Below the pieces are notes generated by a model, which did no database searches, was not told where the DNA came from, and saw only the letters and a program-made list of their open reading frames with translations. The position numbers and the translations under genes were made by a program. A stretch of DNA of 64,000 bases from Maribrevibacterium harenarium. Lineage in GTDB: Bacteria > Pseudomonadota > Gammaproteobacteria > Pseudomonadales > Marinomonadaceae. The stretch is taken from the NCBI RefSeq assembly GCF_006385675.1, contig NZ_VFRR01000004.1:62001-126000 (forward strand), read 5' to 3'. Of the stretch, positions 34,759 to 46,842 are shown in pieces; the first letter of the stretch is position 1, and each line of letters begins with the position of its first letter.

Positions 34759-36708
34759 ATGATGTTTCCTGAAATTGGTCATTTTGCCCTGATACTGGCA
34801 ATGTTTTTTGCTGCGGCTTTAGGGGTTCTGCCTTTAATCGGCTATCGCACCCGGAATGGCTTACTGCTGAGTAGTGCAGTACCATTGACTTATGTGACGA
34901 CAGCCTTAATTTTTCTTAGTTTTGTAGCACTTACGCTGGCATTTGTTCAAGATGATTTTTCAGTTCAATATGTTGCACAGAACTCGAATACCCTGTTGCC
35001 CATATGGTACAAGGTGAGTGCGGTATGGGGGGGGCATGAAGGTTCACTGCTGTTATGGGCTCTTATTTTAGGTGGTTGGGCTAGCGCTGTTGCGCGAAAA
35101 TCTCATACGTTACCGGAATTGACAGCCCCTGTTGTGCTTGCCATTCTGGGTATTGTTGCTACAGGTTTTATTGCTTTTATCGTCTATACATCTTCTCCTT
35201 TTGTAAGACTTCTGCCAGAGACTCCGGTTGATGGCGCCGATTTGAATCCCTTACTGCAAGACTTTGGTCTGATTGTGCACCCTCCTACATTGTACATGGG
35301 GTATGTAGGGTTCTCTGTTGCCTTTGCTTTTGCGATAGCCGCATTAATAACTGGAAATTTAAACTCTTCTTGGGCGCGTTGGGCGCGTCCATGGACTAAT
35401 GTCTCGTGGGCGTTTTTGACCTTGGGCATCACCTTAGGCAGCTGGTGGGCTTATTACGAGCTCGGCTGGGGTGGCTGGTGGTTTTGGGATCCGGTAGAAA
35501 ATGCTTCTTTGATGCCATGGTTGGCTGGTACGGCACTAGTACATTCCCTTGCAGTCACTGAAAAACGCGGAGTGTTCAAAAGCTGGACGGTGTTGCTGGC
35601 GATTTTTACCTTTAGCTTGTCCTTCCTAGGAACCTTCTTAGTACGTTCAGGCGTGTTGAACTCTGTTCACGCTTTTGCAGCTGATCCCACCCGAGGTGTT
35701 TTCATCTTGGCCTTATTGGTGGTGATCATCGGCAGCAGCTTATTGTTATATGCTTTGCGTGCCGGAGAGGTACGTTCTTCTGTGTCCTTTGGTATTACTG
35801 GTCGAGAAGCGTGGTTATTGTTGAATAATATCCTGCTCACGATCTTAACGTTAACTGTTTTACTGGGCACCCTGTATCCACTCATCTTTGATGCATTGGG
35901 CTTGGGGAAAATATCTGTTGGTGCGCCTTATTTTAATGCTGTCTTTGGCCCGATTGCGCTGTTTTTGATCGTCTTGATGGGAATCGGGCCAATTGCAAAA
36001 TGGCACAAAACCAAAGGAGCCTTGCTTGTCCGTCATGCCATCGCCCCGGCGCTATTAGCCGTATTATTGAGTGCCATTGTGTACTTTGTTGGCGACTTTG
36101 ATGGTTGGGTGTGGGCTAGTTTAGCTATTGCTCTATGGCTCTCATTGATGTGCTTTGTTGAATGGTTTTCTAAAGTTGCAGGCAAGAACTCATCTTTATG
36201 GACAAGGGCGAAGAAGTTGCCTCGGGCCTATTATGGAATGCAGCTTGCTCACATTGGTGTTGCTGTAGCACTGATTGGTGTGATTTTCGTAAGCGCCAAT
36301 AGTGTCGAAAAAATGGTTCGCTTAGCTCCTGGAGAGAGTGTCGAGGTAAATGGATATGAATTCACTTTCGAGGGTATTAAACACGTCGAAGGCCCAAATT
36401 ATGTTGCTGACACGGGTGTAATTACGGTACGTGAGAATGGCAAACTAATTGATACTATGCACCCCCAGAAACGGCTCTATACCACTACTCGTCAGGTGAT
36501 GACAGAGGCCTCTTTGTCTCCGGGCTTTACCCGCGATTTGTATGTGTCCTTGGGAGAGTCTTTAGATCAAGGGGCTTGGGGCGTGCGGATTTATGTGAAA
36601 TCTTTCGTGCGGTGGATCTGGCTAGGCGGTTTGATGATGATGGCAGGTGGTTTATTAGCAGCATTTGATCCCCGTTACCGTAAAAAAGCGGAGGTTGCCC
36701 ATGCGTAA
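34759..36708 (+). CDS. ccmF: Cytochrome c heme lyase subunit CcmF
   Basis: CcmF joins heme to apocytochrome c. I use ATG 34759 (649 residues) with TAAGG about seven bases upstream; a TTG two codons earlier is in frame. Many transmembrane helices surround the WWD-type motif GWGGWWFWDPVENASLMPWL. Conserved heme-ligand regions such as LIVHPPTLYMGYVG and TALVHSLAVTEKRG are present. The periplasmic C-terminal loop and final helix are complete. It overlaps ccmG by 8 bases. Confidence 0.97.
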   Translation: MMFPEIGHFALILAMFFAAALGVLPLIGYRTRNGLLLSSAVPLTYVTTALIFLSFVALTLAFVQDDFSVQYVAQNSNTLLPIWYKVSAVWGGHEGSLLLWALILGGWASAVARKSHTLPELTAPVVLAILGIVATGFIAFIVYTSSPFVRLLPETPVDGADLNPLLQDFGLIVHPPTLYMGYVGFSVAFAFAIAALITGNLNSSWARWARPWTNVSWAFLTLGITLGSWWAYYELGWGGWWFWDPVENASLMPWLAGTALVHSLAVTEKRGVFKSWTVLLAIFTFSLSFLGTFLVRSGVLNSVHAFAADPTRGVFILALLVVIIGSSLLLYALRAGEVRSSVSFGITGREAWLLLNNILLTILTLTVLLGTLYPLIFDALGLGKISVGAPYFNAVFGPIALFLIVLMGIGPIAKWHKTKGALLVRHAIAPALLAVLLSAIVYFVGDFDGWVWASLAIALWLSLMCFVEWFSKVAGKNSSLWTRAKKLPRAYYGMQLAHIGVAVALIGVIFVSANSVEKMVRLAPGESVEVNGYEFTFEGIKHVEGPNYVADTGVITVRENGKLIDTMHPQKRLYTTTRQVMTEASLSPGFTRDLYVSLGESLDQGAWGVRIYVKSFVRWIWLGGLMMMAGGLLAAFDPRYRKKAEVAHA

Positions 36709-37210
36709 AGCATTGCTCTTTATCCCCTTTGGTGTGTTTGTTGTACTTGGTGTGCTGTTTTATATGCAGCTTGGTAAGGATGTGCATTACATGCCGTCAG
36801 CCTTGGTTGGTAAACCGTTACCAGAGTTCCAGCTAGTGCCACTTGAAAGTAGTGAGCTTGTTGGGCACGAATCGTTACCAAAAGGCCCCTATTTAATTAA
36901 CTTTTGGGCGACTTGGTGTCCTTCTTGTAGTATTGAACACGAATACCTTATGGCACTTGCGGCTGAGGGCGTTCCTATCGTTGGTATTGATTACAAGGAT
37001 GAGGCAGATGCCGCAAAACAATGGTTGCTAGATAAAGGTGACCCTTATGCGGTGGTGTTACAGGATGAGATGGGGTACTTTGGCGTGGATATGGGAGTGA
37101 CTGGTGCTCCGGAAACGTTTGTAGTCGATAGTCAAGGCAGAGTCGCTTATCGTCATCAAGGGGTTGTGAATGAAGCGGTTTGGCAAACATTACAAGGGTA
37201 TATGCGATGA
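36701..37210 (+). CDS. ccmG: Thiol:disulfide oxidoreductase CcmG/DsbE
   Basis: CcmG is a membrane-tethered thioredoxin-like protein that keeps apocytochrome cysteines reduced. I choose ATG 36701 (169 residues), giving the anchor MRKALLFIPFGVFVVLGVL. The active site is NFWATWCPSCSIEH. The acidic stretch GIDYKDEADAAKQWL and the cis-Pro segment GVTGAPETFVVD are typical. It overlaps ccmF by 8 bases and ccmH by 4. Confidence 0.96.
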   Translation: MRKALLFIPFGVFVVLGVLFYMQLGKDVHYMPSALVGKPLPEFQLVPLESSELVGHESLPKGPYLINFWATWCPSCSIEHEYLMALAAEGVPIVGIDYKDEADAAKQWLLDKGDPYAVVLQDEMGYFGVDMGVTGAPETFVVDSQGRVAYRHQGVVNEAVWQTLQGYMR

Positions 37211-37620
37211 TTTGGCTGCGTATAATATTGCTAACCTGCCTAGGTTTAGGTGTTTCATTGCCTGCGCTAGCGGCAGAAGAGTTATTGCATTTTGACAATC
37301 CTGCACAAGAACAACGTTTTCAAGTATTGGTCGAGGAGTTGCGTTGCCCTAAATGCCAGAATCAAAATTTGTCTGATTCTAATTCAACTATCGCGACGGA
37401 TCTTCGTGATCAGGTCTATCGCATGGTGGTGCGTGGCGACTCTAATGAGCAGATCGTGAATTATATGGTTGCTCGCTATGGAGAGTTTGTGCTTTACAAA
37501 CCCACACAAAAGCCCAGTACTTTTTTACTTTGGTATGGTCCATTCATTCTGTTAGGTATCGGCGCGGTCATTTTTGTAGTGGTGATTTCGTTGAACAAGC
37601 GAAAAAAGGGTAAAGCATGA
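37207..37620 (+). CDS. ccmH: Cytochrome c maturation thioreductase CcmH (CcmL-type)
   Basis: CcmH reduces apocytochrome CXXCH motifs together with CcmG. I choose ATG 37207 (137 residues) with a signal peptide ending in SLPALA. The active motif is LRCPKCQNQNLSDSNSTIATDLR. A C-terminal transmembrane helix (FLLWYGPFILLGIGAVIFVVVI) follows. Only this short N-terminal-type CcmH is present; the TPR part is the separate next gene, ccmI, as in Pseudomonas. Confidence 0.95.
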   Translation: MIWLRIILLTCLGLGVSLPALAAEELLHFDNPAQEQRFQVLVEELRCPKCQNQNLSDSNSTIATDLRDQVYRMVVRGDSNEQIVNYMVARYGEFVLYKPTQKPSTFLLWYGPFILLGIGAVIFVVVISLNKRKKGKA

Positions 37621-38783
37621 TAATTGGTTGGATCATTATGGCATGCCTCCTATTGGCAAGCCTGTATTACGTCGTAAGTCACCTGACCCAACGTAAAAAT
37701 CAGCATCAGTTTATGGCTCAGTTTGTACGTCTGCGTAGCGCTGAAATTGAACAAGAGCTAGAAAGTGGTCGTATCGATAACGATGAAGCGCAGCAATTAA
37801 AAGAAGACTTGTTGGCCGAGGCTCAGACTGAGCAGCAACTTCAACTTAAGTCTCTGCAAGAAAGTATTGGTAGTGCACGTAACATAATCCTGGTAGCGCT
37901 TGGGATTGTGGTGCTGGGTAGCATGACTGTCTACTACCAAATGGGCTACACGCGCGAGATTCTATTTACCGATAAATTAGCGAACCAAACGGCAACTAAT
38001 GATGATATTAGTGCCTTTCTGCAGTATCGGAGTCAACGCTACGGGCGTGCTGAGGATTGGTATTTCGAAGCCAAAGATTATATGGCTCGCGGTGAATATG
38101 TGGCTGCTGTCGCTGCTTATAAACAATCTCTTGATAGTTTGGATGACGAATCAGAAGAACGAGTGGATATTCAAGTTGAATACGCTCAAGCAATCTTCTA
38201 TGCCAATAATAACCAAGTGTCACCGCGTATGACTCAGGTTGTAGATGACGTGTTACGAGTGCGCCCTGATCAGCCAGTCGCTTTAGGTTTAAAAGGCGTT
38301 TCCCTATTCGATCAAGGGGATTATAAGGGTGCCCTGATTGCTTGGCAGAATGCTGTCATTCATGGCAAGAATCCACAAGAGCGAGCCGCTTTAATGGCTG
38401 GTATTCGTAAAGCTAGGGAAGTGGGGAATATTTCTGAAGAAGACGTTCCGGCGCTTATTTCACATCGTATCCGCCTACAGATAGATGTGGTATCAGGTAG
38501 CCTTGATCCTCATAGTGTTTATCTAGTTTATGCCCGCGGCTCTAGTCCTATGCCAGTAGCGATCCAGCGAGTGACCAGTCAGCAATTGTCAGGGGTGATT
38601 GAGTTGACCAATTTGGATAACTTAATGCCAGGGGCATCATTAGCTCAGTTTGATCAGGTTGATGTGGTGGTGAAACAGTCACCGGCGAATGCCTCTGATC
38701 TGACTCAAGGGAAGATTATTGGTCAAATTTCCGGCGTTCCGACTCAAGATGAGCAAATATTTCAAGTGCCTGTCAGCATGTAA
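37617..38783 (+). CDS. ccmI: Apocytochrome c chaperone CcmI (CycH)
   Basis: CcmI binds apocytochrome C-termini and delivers them to CcmF-CcmH. The 388 residues have two transmembrane helices at the N-terminus (IIGWIIMACLLLASLYYV and IILVALGIVVLGSMTVYY) with a charged loop between. TPR-like repeats (about 145-265) and a C-terminal periplasmic domain follow. It overlaps ccmH by four bases and ends the operon. No hairpin terminator is visible in the 64 bases before zipA. Confidence 0.92.
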   Translation: MIIGWIIMACLLLASLYYVVSHLTQRKNQHQFMAQFVRLRSAEIEQELESGRIDNDEAQQLKEDLLAEAQTEQQLQLKSLQESIGSARNIILVALGIVVLGSMTVYYQMGYTREILFTDKLANQTATNDDISAFLQYRSQRYGRAEDWYFEAKDYMARGEYVAAVAAYKQSLDSLDDESEERVDIQVEYAQAIFYANNNQVSPRMTQVVDDVLRVRPDQPVALGLKGVSLFDQGDYKGALIAWQNAVIHGKNPQERAALMAGIRKAREVGNISEEDVPALISHRIRLQIDVVSGSLDPHSVYLVYARGSSPMPVAIQRVTSQQLSGVIELTNLDNLMPGASLAQFDQVDVVVKQSPANASDLTQGKIIGQISGVPTQDEQIFQVPVSM

Positions 38784-38847
38784 TTGAAAGATTTCCGCTA
38801 GCATCCGATAATAGCAGCAATTTCATTGACCTAATTCGGAAAACGTA

Positions 38848-41984
<3,137 letters not shown>

Positions 41985-41987
41985 TAA

Positions 41988-42221
41988 ATGGATACACTTA
42001 TCCCGTACGATGATCTGCCTGCTGAGACCTTGGTGAATATTATTGATGATATTGTCTCAAGGGACGGCACTGACTATGGTGCCTATGACCTAAGTGTCGA
42101 AGATAAGCGCCGCCAGGTGATGAGTTTGCTCAAGCGCAAAGAAGCGGTGCTATTGTTCGACACCGAGTCTGAGACTATTCGCTTGGTTTCCAAAGCAGAA
42201 ATGCAACGGGGCTTTCAATAA
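41988..42221 (+). CDS. UPF0270 (YheU-like) small protein
   Basis: The 77-residue protein has the UPF0270 pattern: IPYDDLPAETLVNIIDDIVSRDGTDYG, then a DKRRQVMSLLKRKEAVLLFD segment. Function is unknown. It begins three bases after the ligA stop, so it is almost certainly co-transcribed with ligA, and is followed by a strong hairpin. Confidence 0.85.
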   Translation: MDTLIPYDDLPAETLVNIIDDIVSRDGTDYGAYDLSVEDKRRQVMSLLKRKEAVLLFDTESETIRLVSKAEMQRGFQ

Positions 42222-42262
42222 AATTAAATGCGCTGCATGGAATAGGGCAGCGCATTTAGGTT
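42222..42262. terminator. Bidirectional terminator between UPF0270 gene and cysE
   Basis: An 11-base perfect inverted repeat, AAATGCGCTGC at 42226-42236 and GCAGCGCATTT at 42247-42257, lies in the 43-base convergent gap. T/A-rich flanks on both sides fit termination in both directions. Confidence 0.85.
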
Positions 42263-42264
42263 AT

Positions 42265-43071
42265 TTAGCGGCAGTTTTTGATGGAGTGGTCCATTTCGCG
42301 GGAAGGTTCAGCTTCACTAGTGCGTCCGACTACCTTGGCGGGAACACCTGCCACGGTGGTATGTTTCGCAACAGGTTCCAACACCACGCTACCAGCTCCA
42401 ATCTTCGCACCTTCTCCTACTTCGATGTTGCCTAAAATCTTGGCTCCAGCACCGATCAACACACCTGAGCGAATTTTCGGATGACGATCACCATGCTCTT
42501 TACCGGTACCACCGAGGGTGACTGACTGGAGTATCGAGACGTTATCTTCGATAACACAGGTTTCACCGACGACCAGCCCCGTGGCGTGATCCAGCATAAT
42601 GCCGCAGCCAATGCGAGCGGCAGGGTGTATATCGACACCAAATGTCATCGACATTTGACCTTGCAGATACAATGCTAAGCTTTTGCGGTTATGGTTCCAT
42701 AACCAGTGCGCCACGCGATAGGTTTGTAGCGCATGAAAGCCCTTGAAAAATAACAAAGGAGTGGTCAGACAATCACAGGCGGCATCACGTTCCTTAATAG
42801 AAATAATATCCCGCTCGATACAACCAACAATGCCGGAGTTGGGGTCACTCATGGCTTCCTCAAATACTTCTCGAAGCACCATGGCAGGGATTGATATGCT
42901 GTCCAATTTACTGGCTAGCAAAAAACTCAAAGCCGAACTTAAACTATCGTGGCGCAAAATGGTCGTATTAAAGTAGCTGGCGAGAATGGGTTCATCTTGT
43001 GCCAGCTTTTCAGCTTCCGCCTGCAAAGACGGCCATAAATTGCTGGATGTCATTTCGGATTGTAATGTCAT
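42265..43071 (-). CDS. cysE: Serine O-acetyltransferase CysE
   Basis: CysE acetylates L-serine with acetyl-CoA in the first step of cysteine synthesis. The 268 residues have the helical N-domain (EAEKLAQDEPILASYFN, DPNSGIVGCIERDIISIKERDAACD) and a left-handed beta-helix of hexapeptide repeats. The repeats include GVDIHPAARIGCGIMLDHATG and VTLGGTGKEHGDRHPKI. The short tail after VAGVPAKVVG could bear feedback by cysteine. It is alone on the minus strand and diverges from the small gene at 43185. Confidence 0.95.
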   Translation of the reverse strand: MTLQSEMTSSNLWPSLQAEAEKLAQDEPILASYFNTTILRHDSLSSALSFLLASKLDSISIPAMVLREVFEEAMSDPNSGIVGCIERDIISIKERDAACDCLTTPLLFFKGFHALQTYRVAHWLWNHNRKSLALYLQGQMSMTFGVDIHPAARIGCGIMLDHATGLVVGETCVIEDNVSILQSVTLGGTGKEHGDRHPKIRSGVLIGAGAKILGNIEVGEGAKIGAGSVVLEPVAKHTTVAGVPAKVVGRTSEAEPSREMDHSIKNCR

Positions 43072-43184
43072 AATTGTGCGTCTAATAACGTGAGAATTTT
43101 CGTGGCTAGATAAGCGTTATGGGGGTAGGATGTATCAAAACAAGGGTAAAGGTAAAGAGTCTTCCCGAATTTAATGGAGTCACT

Positions 43185-43514
43185 ATGAGTCAAAAAACCG
43201 TTTCGGATGCATTACATATTTTTTATGAGTTGAACACGGCGTTGGCCGACGGCTATTGGGAAACCAATAATATTGATAACAAAGACATGTTTTTTGCCAT
43301 GAAGAGCATGTTGCAAGACGAGCTTGATGAGCTGCATAAGCTGAGTATTCAGGATCATATTTATCCCTACGAGCCCATTAACCCAGCTGTGGTTCGCTTG
43401 AGTGATAAGCTACGCAATTTACATACCCTTTTGATTGACGTTGCTTTGCGTCCTTCCACTTTCCAGCGTTTGGAAGATCTTATTCCAAGAGCATGTGAGC
43501 TATTCGAGCTATAG
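43185..43514 (+). CDS. Small helical protein of unknown function
   Basis: I do not recognise this protein. ATG 43185 (109 residues, MSQKTVSDALHIFYELNTAL) with ATGGAG upstream is preferred over a GTG-type start at 43119. It is soluble and predicted all-helical, with acidic stretches (NNIDNKDMFFAMKSMLQDELDEL) and a tail FQRLEDLIPRACELFEL. No Cys pairs or catalytic motif stand out. It sits alone between divergent cysE and convergent mnmC, followed by an eight-pair hairpin. Confidence 0.7.
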   Translation: MSQKTVSDALHIFYELNTALADGYWETNNIDNKDMFFAMKSMLQDELDELHKLSIQDHIYPYEPINPAVVRLSDKLRNLHTLLIDVALRPSTFQRLEDLIPRACELFEL

Positions 43515-43526
43515 TCATCGCCTATC

Positions 43527-43553
43527 TGGGCACTGGTGTATCACGAGTGCCCA
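43527..43553. terminator. Hairpin between convergent 43185 gene and mnmC
   Basis: TGGGCACT and AGTGCCCA form an eight-pair stem with an 11-base loop, 13 bases after the plus-strand stop. It lacks a T run on either strand, so it may be a weak or factor-assisted terminator. Confidence 0.45.
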
Positions 43554-43563
43554 ATCATAGCGT

Positions 43564-45531
43564 CTATCCAGCAGAGTTTCGTTTTAGTTGGCGAATAGCG
43601 AAACGATTCGGGTGAATGGATTCTGCTACCGCTGATTCTAGCGGAGATGGTGCGCCACTGATCACGCTCGCTAAGTACTCGGCACTTAATGGTGCGCTAA
43701 CCAGTCCCCTGGAACCATGACCAACATTTACATATAGCCCTTCCAAAATACCGTTATTTAGTAGTTCGGTTGGCTGCCATTTGGCATTTTGCCGCAGTGG
43801 TGCATAGCTTTCTAAAAGCACTTGAGGATTGCTGACAGGGCCAACGATTGGGGCATAGTCTGCAACAGTACAACGAAAGCCAACCCTTCCGGTTAAGTTT
43901 TCAGGAGCGATGTTCTCCGTATCAATATTTAGCAAGTTCGCCAGCTTGTTCAGGTTGGTGCTGTGGGACGCTAACGTCGGCAGGATCTCATTACTGGTCA
44001 AGTCATAAGTGGCACCGAAGTTGAGATGTCCGTCTAGTGGTGGAGAAACATAGCCATCAGCACAAAGTACTTGATCAAGTGCAAGCGCCGTTGTCTGTTG
44101 CTGGGTATCGAGATGTTCAACAGATAGTCTGCTGACTTGCCCTCGAATGGTTTTAACTGGCCACTCACTAACTGGAGAGTGCTGATTGATCGCTCCGGCA
44201 GTACACAATACCACCCTATCGAAATGCTGAGGTTCCGGTGACTTTGTCCCAGTTGCCTCCCATCCCTGTTGAGTTTGCTCTAGTTGAAGTAACTCGTTAC
44301 CCAGGTGGACTTGAATACGCTCATGATCTAGCAGTTTAGCGCATGCGAGTTTTGGTGCGACCCAACCAGACAGTGGCAGCAGAATCTCGCCATCTTGCTT
44401 TGCAAAGCATACTTCGGGAGGATAAAGTTGGCTCCCAAGCATCTTTTCAAACTTTTCAGCCTCCGCGGAGTTTTTGGCTCTCTGCAGCAGACCGCACTGG
44501 CGCCAGATTTCCCCACTCACAGACTGGTTTAAGTTGGTAAAGGTGGCCTGGGCGAATAGAAATGCAGCAAGATAGAAGCGATTAATCGGCGTATTGGTGG
44601 CTTGCAATTTAGGGTAGAGCATACCTTGAATATTGCCTGAGCCGCCGGAAGCGATTTCTGTGTCGGCTTCCCAGACTTGCACGCGGAAGCCCTTGTCTAC
44701 CAATGCTCTGGCGGTACTTGCACCTGCAATGCCACTGCCTACTACTAGAATCCTAGCTGATGCATTTAATCGTTTGGGTTGATGATAGAACCAAGGGTTT
44801 TTTAGCGTAGTCGCCCCTTGCTCGAAAGTGCCGCGCAGCATCTCGCGTTTATGACCAAAACCTTTTACCTTTTCCATTTTGAAACCGGAGGCTTGCAGCC
44901 CTCTGCGGACAATGCCCGCGGCGGTAAAAGTAGCGCAGGTGGTGCCAAGGTGACTCAACTTTCCGATTGCTTGGAAGAGTTGTTCATTCCACATTTGTGG
45001 GTTTTTGCTGGGAGCGAATCCATCTAAAAACCAAGCATCTACACTGGCAGCGAGACCGCTAAATCCATCACCGGCGTCACCAAGCCAAAGCGTAAGTGAT
45101 ACTCGATGTTCATTAAAGTTTACCCGATGCCAGCCTTGGCATAAGGTGGGATAATTATCCACCAGCAACTTGGCGTAGCGGGAGAGGGAAGGCCATGCCG
45201 CGAGCGCATTCTGCAAGCTCATTTTATCAAGGGGATATTTTTCAACAGAGACAAAATGTAACCATCCTTTGCTTTCGTTCTCGACAAAGTGGTGCCAGGT
45301 ACAGAGGAAGTTAAGTCCCGTCCCAAATCCAGTTTCAGCAATGGTGAATTGGTCGCCGTCATTTAAGGCGGCAAAGCGCTCCGACAGATTATTTTGCTGG
45401 ATAAACACATACTCAGTTTCGGCGAGACCGGCTTCTTTATCGAAGTACACATCATCAAAGGTTGCCGAACGAGGCACACCATCCTCGCCAAAATGCAGCT
45501 TGGGCGGCTCTAGGCAATAGCTAGTTGACAC
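43564..45531 (-). CDS. mnmC: Bifunctional tRNA U34 modification enzyme MnmC
   Basis: MnmC makes the last two steps to 5-methylaminomethyl-2-thiouridine at tRNA position 34. The 655 residues combine an N-terminal SAM methyltransferase (FTIAETGFGTGLNFLCTW, WFLDGFAPSKNPQMWN) and a C-terminal FAD oxidase with the dinucleotide motif ILVVGSGIAGASTARALVDKG. The start is GTG 45531, giving MSTSYCLEPPKLHF. It overlaps the end of the upstream PPIase gene by 11 bases. Confidence 0.96.
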   Translation of the reverse strand: MSTSYCLEPPKLHFGEDGVPRSATFDDVYFDKEAGLAETEYVFIQQNNLSERFAALNDGDQFTIAETGFGTGLNFLCTWHHFVENESKGWLHFVSVEKYPLDKMSLQNALAAWPSLSRYAKLLVDNYPTLCQGWHRVNFNEHRVSLTLWLGDAGDGFSGLAASVDAWFLDGFAPSKNPQMWNEQLFQAIGKLSHLGTTCATFTAAGIVRRGLQASGFKMEKVKGFGHKREMLRGTFEQGATTLKNPWFYHQPKRLNASARILVVGSGIAGASTARALVDKGFRVQVWEADTEIASGGSGNIQGMLYPKLQATNTPINRFYLAAFLFAQATFTNLNQSVSGEIWRQCGLLQRAKNSAEAEKFEKMLGSQLYPPEVCFAKQDGEILLPLSGWVAPKLACAKLLDHERIQVHLGNELLQLEQTQQGWEATGTKSPEPQHFDRVVLCTAGAINQHSPVSEWPVKTIRGQVSRLSVEHLDTQQQTTALALDQVLCADGYVSPPLDGHLNFGATYDLTSNEILPTLASHSTNLNKLANLLNIDTENIAPENLTGRVGFRCTVADYAPIVGPVSNPQVLLESYAPLRQNAKWQPTELLNNGILEGLYVNVGHGSRGLVSAPLSAEYLASVISGAPSPLESAVAESIHPNRFAIRQLKRNSAG

Positions 45532-46072
45532 GACGCACAGCCTCGATAACCACAGGCTCTACCGGAACGTTTTGGTAAGGTCCTACATTCCGCACTGATA
45601 CGTCTGCGATACGGTTGACCACATCCATGCCTTGCGTTACTTTGCCAAATACAGTGTAACCGTAGGTGCCTCGCGCCCCGTGGTTGAGGAAGGTGTTATC
45701 TACTTGATTAATGAAAAACTGGGAGGTGGCGCTATTGGGGTCTTGAGTACGGGCCATGGCGATAGTGCCGGCGTCGTTATAAAGGCCGTTATCACCTTCA
45801 TAGGCAACGGGTAGATGGGTGTCTTTACGATTTAAGTCTGCTTCAAAACCTCCCCCTTGCACCATAAAACCGCGTATAACACGATGGAAAACCGTATTGC
45901 TGTAAAAGCCCTCGTCCACATAACGCAGAAAGTTTGCCACCGTATTGGGTGCGGCTTCATCATTTAGGTCGATAACAATCGTGCCTTTATTGGTGATCAT
46001 TTCCACTTCCGTGGCGTAAGCGGCGCTAGTGAAAACGCCTAGCAGCAGAGTCGCAAGTAAAGTTTTTTTCAT
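45521..46072 (-). CDS. ppiA: Periplasmic peptidyl-prolyl cis-trans isomerase, cyclophilin type
   Basis: This cyclophilin catalyses proline isomerisation in the periplasm. The 183 residues have a cleavable signal peptide (MKKTLLATLLLGVFTSAAYA), then the core with VFHRVIRGFMVQGGGFE, IAMARTQDPNSATSQFFIN and YTVFGKVTQGMDVV. The signal peptide distinguishes it from cytoplasmic PpiB. It is upstream of and overlaps mnmC, an unusual pairing that suggests co-transcription by proximity. Confidence 0.92.
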   Translation of the reverse strand: MKKTLLATLLLGVFTSAAYATEVEMITNKGTIVIDLNDEAAPNTVANFLRYVDEGFYSNTVFHRVIRGFMVQGGGFEADLNRKDTHLPVAYEGDNGLYNDAGTIAMARTQDPNSATSQFFINQVDNTFLNHGARGTYGYTVFGKVTQGMDVVNRIADVSVRNVGPYQNVPVEPVVIEAVRRVN

Positions 46073-46152
46073 CGTGGCTTCCTAATTTAAAGTTGCGTTT
46101 TACAATAGGTGCTTATTGTTCACATCATACTGTATCTTGCGAGGTTTTCTTA

Positions 46153-46431
46153 GTGCGTACGGCGATTGTCGAAATTGAATATTGTACCTTGTGTCGTTGG
46201 ATGCTGCGGGCGGCTTGGTTGGCTCAGGAATTACTGACGACCTTCGCCGACGATATTAAAAGTGTCACCTTGATTCCAACAGAGGGTGGGATTTTTAAAG
46301 TGCGGGTCAATGGTGTGGAAATCTGGTGCCGCAAGAAAGAAGATGGTTTTCCTGAAGCGAAAGAATTAAAACAGCGCTTGCGGGACGAGATAGACCCAGA
46401 CCGAGATCTGGGCCACAGTGATCGGAAGTGA
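46153..46431 (+). CDS. SelW/SelT-family thioredoxin-like protein (Rdx, CxxC form)
   Basis: The 92 residues match the Rdx/SelW family: IEYCTLCRWMLRAAWLAQELLTTF, then LIPTEGGIFKVRVNGVEIWCRKKEDGFPEAKELKQRLRD. The redox pair is CTLC, the cysteine form of the selenoprotein motif. The start is taken as GTG 46153 with GAGG nine bases upstream; the frame is open further 5'. The physiological partner is unknown. It converges on the YciI gene with 7 bases between stops. Confidence 0.88.
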   Translation: MRTAIVEIEYCTLCRWMLRAAWLAQELLTTFADDIKSVTLIPTEGGIFKVRVNGVEIWCRKKEDGFPEAKELKQRLRDEIDPDRDLGHSDRK

Positions 46432-46438
46432 CGCCGAC

Positions 46439-46735
46439 TCAGAACACTTGTTTGAACGGTTTTACTTCGACTCGATCGTAAACACCGGCAGTGACATAGG
46501 GATCAGCATCAGCCCATGCTTTCGCCGCCTCGAGGGAATCAAATTCAGCAATCACAACACTGCCAGTAAAGCCGGCTGAACCTGGGTCATTGCTATCGAT
46601 GGCTGGGTTTGGGCCTGCTACAAGTAAGCGACCTGCGTCTCGTAATGCCTGCAATCGGGCAAGGTGATCAGGTCGAGCCTGTAGGCGGTTTGCTAAGCTA
46701 TTTTCTACGTCATATCCTACAATAGAGTAATACAT
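46439..46735 (-). CDS. YciI family protein
   Basis: This 98-residue ferredoxin-like-fold protein begins [28 protein letters not shown] and has the conserved [29 protein letters not shown] and [17 protein letters not shown] segments. Members of this family have a conserved His-Asp pair near the N-terminus, and H24 is present here. Function is unclear; E. coli YciI is not essential. It diverges from the RNase AM gene. Confidence 0.9.
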   Translation of the reverse strand: MYYSIVGYDVENSLANRLQARPDHLARLQALRDAGRLLVAGPNPAIDSNDPGSAGFTGSVVIAEFDSLEAAKAWADADPYVTAGVYDRVEVKPFKQVF

Positions 46736-46842
46736 GTGCTGTTTCTCGTTTCAGTCAGTGTTACATTGGAGTGGTAGTTACATTACCGTATCGTGTTGTC
46801 ATGGTGCGGATCATATCGCAATCAACGCAGGATTATTAGCTT

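Noticed and set aside
38784-38847. CCGATAA with an upstream TAAT before zipA as a sigma-28 promoter
   Set aside because: Spacing between the two boxes is about four bases too long, and zipA is not a flagellar gene.
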